The translations under genes and the position numbers were made by a program. Shown one piece after another: positions 6,024 through 11,899 of a DNA stretch of 11,899 nt; the stretch's first letter is position 1; the number at the start of each line of letters is the position of its first letter. Below the pieces are notes generated by a model. That model saw nothing but the letters and a program-made list of their open reading frames with translations. It made no database searches and was not told the DNA's origin. The DNA comes from an uncultured Planctomycetaceae bacterium (GTDB lineage Bacteria > Planctomycetota > Planctomycetia > Pirellulales > Pirellulaceae). The DNA lies in the NCBI GenBank assembly GCA_903927685.1, contig CAIYOB010000525.1, positions 1-11,899 on the forward strand, given 5' to 3'.

Positions 6024-7607
6024 ATGAACGAAGTTACGCCCGACTTGATTGCTGCCATCGCCACCCGTCTGTACAACGAGATTCCGGGGGCGAACCTGAT
6101 TCCGAAAACGGAGGCGGAGACACCACCTCCCGGGCCCGAAGCGGTGGGCTGGCCGGCCGGATTCCCCGCGCTGCCCGAGAACACCGTCTCCCTGCCAGCC
6201 GTGGCGGACGTCAGCCCCGCTGCGTCTGGGACACCAAGCGGCAAGGAAGACAGTTCCGCCGGACTGCAGGCCTTTGTGCAGCGGATCCGTTCGTCACAAT
6301 TACGGTCCAAGGAGGGCCGCTGTGCGGACGACCCCAGCCAGGAGTACATCCGGCGGTTGTTCGCGGGGAAATCGGTGCCGGGGGGAGGATCGCGGCCCCT
6401 GGACGTCCCAGCCATCCGCCGCGATTTTCCCGCCCTGAACCAGCAGGTGCATGGCCGACCGCTGGCCTGGCTGGACAACGCCGCGACGACCCAGAAACCG
6501 CAGAGCGTGATCGATTCGCTGGTCAACTTCTACGCCCACGACAACTCGAATATCCATCGCGGGGCGCACACACTGGCGGCCCGCGCCACCGATGCGTTCG
6601 AGCAAGCGCGGCAGAAGGTGCAGACGTTCTTGGGGGCCGCGTCCGCCAAGGAGATCGTCTTTGTCCGAGGCACCACCGAGGGCATCAACCTGGTCGCCCA
6701 ATCCTACGGCCGGAAGTTCCTGCAGCCGGGCGACGAGATCGTCCTTTCCACGCTGGAGCATCACGCCAACATCGTCCCCTGGCAGCAGGTGGCCAAGGAG
6801 AAAGGCGCCGTGCTGCGGGTGATTCCCGTGACGGACCGCGGCGAGGTTATGCTCGAAGAGTATCAGCGGTTGCTGGGAGCCAGGACCAAGGTCGTGGCTC
6901 TGACGCACGCCTCGAACAGCCTGGGCACGATCCTGCCGGTCGCCGAGATGACCCAACTGGCCCATCGCTACGGCGCTCGCGTGCTGATCGATGGCGCCCA
7001 GTCCGTGGCCCATATTCCCGTGAACCTGCCGCAGTTGGACGCCGATTTCTTTGTCTTCTCCGGGCACAAGATCTTTGGCCCCACGGGCATCGGCGTCGTT
7101 TATGCCAAGGAAGAACTGTGGGAGATCATGCCGCCCTGGCAAGGTGGCGGCAATATGATCAAGAACGTGACTTTCGAAGAGACCACGTTCTCCGAGCCGC
7201 CGGCGAAATTCGAGGCCGGGACGCCGAATGTGGCTGACGCGGTCGGCCTGGGAGCCGCGTTGGATTACGTCAACCGCCTGGGACTGCCCAACATCGCCAA
7301 GTACGAGCACGAGCTGTTGCAGTACGCGACGGAACAGCTTGCCGGGATCAACGGATTGCGCCTGATCGGAACCGCGCGCGAGAAAGTGGGCGTACTGTCG
7401 TTCGTCCTGCCGGATCGGCCGACGGACGAGGTGGGTCGGCTGTTGGACCTGGAGGGGATCGCGGTCCGCGCCGGACATCACTGCGCTCAGCCCTCGTTAC
7501 GGCGGTTTGGTTTGGAAGCCACCGTGCGGCCCTCGTTGGCCTTCTATAATACGATCGGCGAGATCGACCGCTTGGCCGACGCCGTCAAACGCATCCTGCG
7601 CAAGTGA
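6024..7607 (+). CDS. Encapsulin cargo cysteine desulfurase (SufS/type II) with disordered loading extension
   Basis: A 527-residue PLP enzyme that converts cysteine to alanine and carries the sulfur as a protein persulfide. The catalytic part (about 126-527) is a SufS-like class V aminotransferase fold: LDNAATTQKP (150-159), NIHRGAHTLA (176-185), EHHANIVPW (245-253), DGAQSVAH (323-330), the PLP lysine in SGHK (Lys349), and the sulfur-accepting cysteine in RAGHHCAQP (Cys487). Normal SufS enzymes are about 400-410 residues. The extra 125 or so at the N-terminus are Pro/Ala/Gly-rich and unstructured-looking, with short helical islands (8-21 LIAAIATRLYNEIP, 81-93 LQAFVQRIRSSQL, 106-115 QEYIRRLFAG). 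In SrpI-type family 2 systems such an extension targets the desulfurase into the shell, so I infer the same here. The start at 6024 has only a weak AGCAGG upstream. Its position directly behind two shell genes supports the cargo role. Confidence 0.95.
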   Translation: MNEVTPDLIAAIATRLYNEIPGANLIPKTEAETPPPGPEAVGWPAGFPALPENTVSLPAVADVSPAASGTPSGKEDSSAGLQAFVQRIRSSQLRSKEGRCADDPSQEYIRRLFAGKSVPGGGSRPLDVPAIRRDFPALNQQVHGRPLAWLDNAATTQKPQSVIDSLVNFYAHDNSNIHRGAHTLAARATDAFEQARQKVQTFLGAASAKEIVFVRGTTEGINLVAQSYGRKFLQPGDEIVLSTLEHHANIVPWQQVAKEKGAVLRVIPVTDRGEVMLEEYQRLLGARTKVVALTHASNSLGTILPVAEMTQLAHRYGARVLIDGAQSVAHIPVNLPQLDADFFVFSGHKIFGPTGIGVVYAKEELWEIMPPWQGGGNMIKNVTFEETTFSEPPAKFEAGTPNVADAVGLGAALDYVNRLGLPNIAKYEHELLQYATEQLAGINGLRLIGTAREKVGVLSFVLPDRPTDEVGRLLDLEGIAVRAGHHCAQPSLRRFGLEATVRPSLAFYNTIGEIDRLADAVKRILRK

Positions 7608-7666
7608 CGAGCCGACGCTCGAGAGCCTTGCCCAGCAGCAGGCAGATTCAAACCAAGGAGGAGACG

Positions 7667-8224
7667 ATGGCCCCCCGCACCATTTCTGCCGCCAAGCTCG
7701 CAGAACTATCCAAGGCCGCCGGCAGCATCGATCTGATCGACGTTCGCACGCCCCTGGAATACCGGGAGGCGCACGTCGAGTTCGCGCGCAACGTCCCCTT
7801 GGACCAACTCGACCCCGCAGCCGTGCTGCAATCCCGCCGCGACTCGGCCCACGAACCGGTGTACGTCGTCTGCCATTCGGGAAACCGCGGCCAGCAGGCG
7901 TGCGACAAGTTCCTCAAGGCGGGTTTCTCGAATGCGATCAACGTCGAGGACGGCACGCCGGCTTGCGTTGCCGCCGGACTGCCGATCGTCCGCGGCAAGA
8001 AGGCGCTCTCGCTGGAGCGGCAGATTCGGATCGCAGCCGGCTCGCTGGTGCTGCTGGGAATCCTGCTGGGTTGGCTCCTCCATCCGGCCTGCTACGGCCT
8101 GTCTGCCTTCGTCGGCGCCGGCTTGGTGTTCGCCGGAATCACCGACATCTGCGGGATGGGCCTGTTGCTGGCCCGCATGCCCTGGAACCGGTGCGGCCAG
8201 ACCACCTCAGATCCAAGCGCCTAG
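7667..8224 (+). CDS. Rhodanese with C-terminal two-helix membrane domain (YgaP-like)
   Basis: A 185-residue sulfurtransferase. Residues 1-108 form a single rhodanese domain (LIDVRTPLEYREAH at 23-36, active-site loop CHSGNRG with Cys69 and Arg74, the CxxGxR pattern). Residues about 114-174 match the DUF2892 membrane domain: two hydrophobic segments at about 122-138 and 144-170, ending at MPWN. This is the YgaP-type architecture, so the enzyme should be membrane-anchored with the rhodanese domain in the cytoplasm. The common Trp of the GGTxAW motif is a Cys here (DGTPAC, 95-100). The start at 7667 is set by a strong AAGGAGGAG (7655-7663); a longer frame from 7604 lacks homology. It lies 59 nt after the desulfurase gene, and rhodaneses are regular partners of desulfurase encapsulins. 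The last 10 or so residues after MPWN are atypical and lie at the overlap with the truncated acetyltransferase gene. Confidence 0.95.
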   Translation: MAPRTISAAKLAELSKAAGSIDLIDVRTPLEYREAHVEFARNVPLDQLDPAAVLQSRRDSAHEPVYVVCHSGNRGQQACDKFLKAGFSNAINVEDGTPACVAAGLPIVRGKKALSLERQIRIAAGSLVLLGILLGWLLHPACYGLSAFVGAGLVFAGITDICGMGLLLARMPWNRCGQTTSDPSA

Positions 8225-8842
8225 ATCGAAGTACTGACCGATGACAGCCCCGGGATGGATGTCGATACCCGTTTCACGATGCGCCCACTCGGTCATCATG
8301 CGGGGAATGAAAGGCACGTTCAGCCGGTACAGTTCGTGGGCCAGCCGATATACGGTCACCGCCTCCAGGCCGGGATAGCAGAGGACCACTTCGTCCGAGC
8401 CCGTGCATGCCGGATCGCCCTCGTGGGCAGCCTGCACGTCCGTGGCCAGTCTGCGCCGGAGAGCAGGAATGCGCCCCAGGAACGCGATGGCGATCTTCTG
8501 CCCTTGGGCTTGATAATCCTCTTGGTTGGGGCAAGCCTGGACGCCGCGTTCCACGCGAGCTTCGTGCAACAGGGCCCGCGCGATCTGGGTCGTCAAGAGG
8601 TCGTGCAAACCGTCGATCAGGTTGCCCACGTGGTACGTCACGTTGCCGATGTGCAGCCCCTCGCGACGTCGATAGCCCGGATAGATGATGTCCTTCAGAA
8701 CCTGGATCGCCGCCACCACCTCTTCGTACTTCGGCAACGGACAGTGGCCCAGGTGGTTCATGCCGCTGACCGTGGTGTACGTTTCCACAATCTCGTCCGT
8801 CAGGGCCGGGAGATCTTCCTTGAGTCGAACGTCGGTAGCCAT
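8207..8842 (-). pseudogene. Serine O-acetyltransferase, truncated before the catalytic hexapeptide domain
   Basis: A 211-residue reading frame holding the N-terminal helical part of an EpsC/CysE-type serine acetyltransferase, which makes O-acetylserine for CysK. Recognisable parts are LPALTDEIVETY (11-22), the long helical middle, and the domain junction VPFIPRMMTEWAHRETGIDIHPGAVIGQYF. Relatives continue from there with FIDHGTGVVIGET and a left-handed beta-helix of about 100 or more residues that carries the catalytic Asp-His pair and the acetyl-CoA site. Here the frame breaks after GQYF into DLGAWI and stops, and I find no remainder of the domain in the window. It should be inactive. The start at 8842 (MATDVRLK) fits where relatives begin, though no good ribosome site precedes it. 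It converges on the rhodanese gene with an 18-bp overlap of the 3' ends. A genomic deletion or inversion junction, or an assembly join, near 8193-8236 would explain both odd C-termini. Confidence 0.88.
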
Positions 8843-9260
8843 AGCGGGGACTTTCGTTGGTAATTCCAGGACATGGTGGACAGCGGAGGGGCTGAGATCA
8901 AGCGCTGTGCCAGCGCGGAGCCTGGGGGTTGAGCAGGCAAATTGTGCACCAGCCGCCGCACGGGCCGAGAATCCGTGCGGGCAGTCAGCATATTTGCTGG
9001 CGCAGCCGTGATATTTGTCGGCTGGCCCCCTCGGGTGATTGATGGGCCAGGGCTTGTTCGAGCATCGCCTCGCGAACCCGTGGGAAAGCGTCTGGCAAGG
9101 CACCGTGGGTAATGGAGATGGTGCTTGACTGGCTTGAATGCAAAACGCATGGCACCGGAATTGCATCTGGCACAGCAAGTGGCTCTCGCCGCGAGAGCCG
9201 TTGTGAGGTCAATCTGAATCGTCTGGAGACCCAAGACTGTCTTCTATGAGGAGTAACCCA
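8843..9260. other. Gene-free stretch between acetyltransferase fragment and small exported peptide
   Basis: About 420 bp without a convincing gene. Several frames are open on both strands, but their products are Arg/Ser/Pro-rich shadows with no motif. The region should contain the promoter of the acetyltransferase fragment (leftward) and that of the peptide at 9261 (rightward). A perfect hairpin at 9181-9199 is the only strong structure I see. Confidence 0.4.
9181..9199. promoter_or_regulatory. Perfect 8-bp hairpin/palindrome upstream of the exported peptide gene
   Basis: GGCTCTCG and CGAGAGCC form a perfect 8-bp stem around a 3-nt loop (CCG). It sits 61 nt before the ATG at 9261 and has no T-run after it, so a terminator is unlikely. 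It could be a stable 5'-leader hairpin or an operator. No binding protein can be assigned. Confidence 0.5.
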
Positions 9261-9491
9261 ATGAAACTTCGGACTGCGATTCTGAGCTTGGTTGCCGGTT
9301 TGTCGTTGTTCGTTTCCGCGAGTTCCGCTCAGGAGCCGGGTTGGTCAGGCGTGGTCATCGCCCGCGGGGAACTGCGGCAACAGATCGAGGCCACGCCGAT
9401 CCTGGAGCGACCCTACCGCCCCCTGCACTTCTATGGAAATGCGGTCCGCCGGTCGCACTATCGCGGCTCGCCGTTGGCGATCCGCCGATAG
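9261..9491 (+). CDS. Small exported peptide, function unknown
   Basis: A 76-residue protein with a clear signal peptide: KLR after Met, a hydrophobic core (AILSLVAGLSLFVSA), and a likely cleavage at SSA before QEPGW (around residue 23). The mature part is about 53 residues, basic and Arg/Tyr-rich (IARGELRQQIEATPILERPYRPLHFYGN). I believe similar short exported proteins with a RPYRPLHFYGN-like motif occur in other planctomycetes, but I cannot name a function. The start at 9261 is set by GAGGAG (9248-9253) 7 nt upstream; an in-frame ATG at 9246 lies before that ribosome site and is rejected. The stop codon lies inside a perfect 10-bp inverted repeat. No cysteines, metal motifs or membrane segments are visible in the mature part. 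Confidence 0.75.
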   Translation: MKLRTAILSLVAGLSLFVSASSAQEPGWSGVVIARGELRQQIEATPILERPYRPLHFYGNAVRRSHYRGSPLAIRR

Positions 9492-9495
9492 TGCG
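9454..9495. terminator. 10-bp inverted repeat over the stop codon of the small peptide gene
   Basis: CGCACTATCG (9454-9463) and CGATAGTGCG (9486-9495) are perfect complements separated by 22 nt. The stop codon TAG (9489-9491) is inside the right arm. The transcript would form a stem-loop at its coding end, which could act as a 3' stabiliser or weak terminator. No T-run follows, so intrinsic termination is uncertain. Confidence 0.4.
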
Positions 9496-9515
9496 GCGAA
9501 GTGGCGATCCGCCGA
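9475..9515 (+). repeat. Direct 14-bp repeat
   Basis: TGGCGATCCGCCGA occurs at 9475-9488 and again at 9502-9515, a 27-bp period that straddles the end of the small peptide gene. The word contains a short palindrome (GGCGATCCGCC with one mismatch). It is probably a local duplication with no evident function. Confidence 0.65.
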
Positions 9516-9705
9516 GCCTGCCCGAAAGGGTGCGGCAAGAGGTGTCAAGAGGGCCGTTCCGTAAGCAGTTTTCTGCTCCATTTCGGCAATGACCGGGAAC
9601 TTCTTGCTCCGAAAAGCACTAAGTACTGCTGTGCGGAGGTCTAGTCCCAACGCGGCAGTTGTCTTAGCATACCGATTTCCCTGGTTGATCCTGGTGGGGC
9701 TCACG

Positions 9706-11616
9706 ATGGACAGGCCAGTCACCTGCAAGTTCGCCGCTCGAAGTGCATCCAAACGCCGGCCATCGTCCCGGCGAGGTCCAAGGCGGCTGCGTTGCGAGGC
9801 CCTGGAGCCTCGCCAGCTGTTAACGGCGGGCGTCGGGGAGGGCGATGGCGGTGTCCTCGGCCCGGTGTCCGATTCGGGCGACGGGGAGCCCTCCTCAGGA
9901 CCATTTCTTCTGGCATCCGACGCGGTCTTGTTTTCGGCGTACGAAATGTCGGCCGCCAGTGCGGCGAATCCGTCCGTGTTGCAGGTCGAGCTATCGTCGG
10001 CCCCGGTTCTATCGCTGACAGTGACGTTTTCCGACGACGTGAAACTGGCGGGCCAGATTGGCGATGGCTCGGTGGTCACGGCGGTGTCGCTGCTCAGCTT
10101 GTCCACGGGACCGGTCAGCCTTCAGGCCGGTCAGTTCGCGTACGATCCAGCGGCGAGGAAACTGACGTTGACCTTGACTCAGCCCTTGGCTGCTGGAGCC
10201 TACGAATTGCGGCTGGACGGCAGCCAGATCCAGAACTCGGCGGGCGAGTTCCTTCTCGGCGGCCGGGAAGGACTCGATTTTGCGATCCCCACATTCGCTG
10301 CTCCGACCTCCCTGCAGGCATCCGGCGGCGACTTGAAGGTGGATGGCTATGCGGTGCCCTCGCTGGCGGACTGGAACAACGACGGTCTGACCGACTTGAT
10401 CGTCGGCGAGAAGACGGCCGCGGGAACCGGCAAGATCCGCGTCTATCTGAATTCGGGCACCAATGCCGCCCCGGTTTACGGGTCCTTTGTGTTCGCCCAG
10501 GGGAACGATGGTGATGTGAGCGTGCCGGCGATTGGCTGTTTGGGTGTCTTCCCAAGGGTCTTCGATTGGAATCAGGACGGCAAGCAGGACTTGGTCTTGG
10601 GGCTGGCGGATGGGACCATCGAAGTGCTGCTGAACGAAAACACGGCCGCGGAGCCGCGTTTTGGGACGCCGACGCTGGTGCAGGTTGGTCCGCCGGGCGG
10701 ACAAACGACGTGCGATGTGGGAGACCGTGCGACATTCGCTCTCGTGGACTGGAACAACGATGGACGCACGGATCTGGTTCTGGGGGGCTTGGACGGCAGA
10801 GTCCACGTGTTGCTGAACGAGGCCACGGCGGGCGTTCCGGATTTCCGCAGCGACACCATTGTGCTTGACGGAGCCAATCCGCTGTCGGTCTCCAGCGGCC
10901 GGGCTTCGGTGGCGGTGGTGGACTTGAACGACGATGGGCGCAAGGACCTCGTGCTGGGCAACACCGAGGGCCAGCTGGTCTACTTTGCCAACCTCGGCAC
11001 GGATGCGTCTCCCCAGTTCAACGGCTCGCAGTTGCTGCAGGCGGAAGGCACGGTGATCGACCTGTCGGGCATCCCGCGCTCGCGTCCGTTTGTGGCCGAC
11101 GTGAACGGCGACGGCGTGCCCGATCTGCTCGTCGGCGCCTTGGACGGTCTCGTGCGGCAATACCTCGGGGCCCGCCCGAGTGGAGCGCCGGATGGGGAGG
11201 TGGGCGATCCGGGCGGAGCCTACGCGTACGCTTTCCGCGTCCAGGCGGCCGCGAACCCTTGGCAATGCCCCGTCTTTCCGCTGGACGTCAACCACGATGG
11301 GCTGATCACGCCGCTGGATGCGTTGATCGTCATCAACCACTTGAACGAGCACGGGCCGGGGACCCTGCCCGTGCCCGTCACGGCCGAACAGGCGCCGCCG
11401 CCCTATCTCGACTGTTCCGGCGACCGGGAGGTCACAGCCCTGGACGCACTTCTGGTGATCAATGACCTCAACGCCCAAGGCTCGCGTTCCGTTCCGGTCG
11501 CCCCCGGCTCGAACTGCGAAGACCTGCCGGATTGCCAAGCCGCCGGCGAGTCGTGGGCTTGGGAGGCGGTACTCGACGCCATCGCTGCGGACGTGGGCAC
11601 AGCTGGTTTGCCGTGA
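9706..11616 (+). CDS. Large secreted FG-GAP/VCBS-repeat protein with LEPR motif and C-terminal dockerin
   Basis: A 636-residue protein with typical planctomycete surface or secreted architecture. The N-terminus is very basic and ends in RRLRCEALEPRQLLT (about 26-40), the LEPR-type export motif that stands in for a normal signal peptide. At about 92-193 there is an Ig-like beta domain (LTVTFSDDVKL ... YELRLDGSQIQNSAG) of the Big/SbsA kind. Five FG-GAP/VCBS blades follow, each with a DxNxDGxxDLxxG calcium loop, starting near 222, 287, 348, 406 and 465. The C-terminus has two dockerin-type EF-hand repeats (LDVNHDGLITPLDALIVINHLN at 526-547 and LDCSGDREVTALDALLVINDLN at 568-589) and a short tail. 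The second loop has Cys and Arg at positions usually Asp or Gly. The start at 9706 follows GGTGGGG; the frame is open back to 9589, but that part lacks homology. The role is unknown, probably calcium-dependent adhesion or carbohydrate binding, and it is unrelated to the sulfur locus. Confidence 0.9.
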   Translation: MDRPVTCKFAARSASKRRPSSRRGPRRLRCEALEPRQLLTAGVGEGDGGVLGPVSDSGDGEPSSGPFLLASDAVLFSAYEMSAASAANPSVLQVELSSAPVLSLTVTFSDDVKLAGQIGDGSVVTAVSLLSLSTGPVSLQAGQFAYDPAARKLTLTLTQPLAAGAYELRLDGSQIQNSAGEFLLGGREGLDFAIPTFAAPTSLQASGGDLKVDGYAVPSLADWNNDGLTDLIVGEKTAAGTGKIRVYLNSGTNAAPVYGSFVFAQGNDGDVSVPAIGCLGVFPRVFDWNQDGKQDLVLGLADGTIEVLLNENTAAEPRFGTPTLVQVGPPGGQTTCDVGDRATFALVDWNNDGRTDLVLGGLDGRVHVLLNEATAGVPDFRSDTIVLDGANPLSVSSGRASVAVVDLNDDGRKDLVLGNTEGQLVYFANLGTDASPQFNGSQLLQAEGTVIDLSGIPRSRPFVADVNGDGVPDLLVGALDGLVRQYLGARPSGAPDGEVGDPGGAYAYAFRVQAAANPWQCPVFPLDVNHDGLITPLDALIVINHLNEHGPGTLPVPVTAEQAPPPYLDCSGDREVTALDALLVINDLNAQGSRSVPVAPGSNCEDLPDCQAAGESWAWEAVLDAIAADVGTAGLP

Positions 11617-11899
11617 GGATGGGCCTCGGAATCTCTGCGTCCATTCTGTATGCAACGATCTACCAATTGCTGCTCACGCTGCCTGCGGAGCTGCGCCGCT
11701 CGGGCTTCCGGGGGCATCTGCAACTGGTCCAGTTGCTCTTGGAGCCTCCGATACCTGGTCCGGGCGTCAAAGCCGATTGCGGGCGGTGAAGAAGGGGGCT
11801 TGGGGACCGTTCTCAGCCGTTGTCCGCGTTCATGCCCAGTCACGCACGCGAGGCCAGCGGTGGCGGCCTTTCGCCCCTGGCTCAGTGCCTCGTCGGCCC
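11617..11899. other. Right-edge stretch without an assignable gene
   Basis: About 280 bp after the dockerin gene. One minus-strand frame contains a charged, coiled-coil-like stretch (RYRRLQEQLDQLQMPPEARA, about 11682-11741), but it runs on into the dockerin gene without a natural end. It may be the remnant of a gene or chance. I see no terminator hairpin with a T-run. Confidence 0.3.

Noticed and set aside
7604..7666. Longer N-terminus for the rhodanese
   Set aside because: No homology and no ribosome site; AAGGAGGAG sits right before the ATG at 7667.
9345..11655. Minus-strand frames antisense to the dockerin protein (9345-10106 and 10009-11655)
   Set aside because: Shadow frames from codon bias of the + strand gene; the + strand product has clear domain structure.
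11403..11843. 146-codon minus-strand frame at the right edge
   Set aside because: It has a charged coiled-coil-like stretch but runs into the dockerin gene without a natural end and matches no family I recognise.

Overview
The window looks like a GC-rich planctomycete chromosome, probably of the Pirellula/Rhodopirellula type. This is an inference. It rests on a large secreted protein with an N-terminal LEPRQLL motif, FG-GAP/VCBS-type repeats and a C-terminal dockerin pair (9706-11616), on a small exported peptide next to it, and on a short inverted-repeat element of a kind I associate with planctomycete genomes.

The core (1972-8224, + strand) is a cysteine/sulfur encapsulin locus: cysteine synthase (cysK), two tandem family 2 encapsulin shell genes that each carry an inserted cyclic-nucleotide-binding (CNB) domain (family 2B architecture), a SufS-type cysteine desulfurase with a long disordered N-terminal extension typical of an encapsulated cargo, and a rhodanese with two membrane helices. 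A serine O-acetyltransferase gene (8207-8842, - strand) converges on the rhodanese gene. It is cut off before its catalytic hexapeptide domain, and the two 3' ends overlap by 18 bp.

The left flank (1-1971) has the first 38 codons of a second cysteine synthase (- strand, running off the window), an orphan OmpR/PhoB-type winged-helix domain without a receiver (- strand), and a small DUF2292/YezD-type gene (+). About 620 bp of gene-free DNA lies before cysK. The right flank (8843-11899) holds a gene-poor stretch with a strong hairpin, a 76-residue exported peptide, and the dockerin/FG-GAP protein.

Likely working model (inference): CysK makes cysteine from O-acetylserine and sulfide; the desulfurase, packed in a shell of one or both encapsulins, strips sulfur from cysteine and leaves alanine; the shell holds the persulfide or elemental sulfur; and the membrane-bound rhodanese moves sulfane sulfur to or from acceptors. 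Points of special interest are the pairing of a desulfurase cargo with two about 89% identical CNB-bearing shells, the loss of the usual phosphate-binding arginine in both CNB domains, the palindromic element between the shell genes, and the broken serine acetyltransferase.
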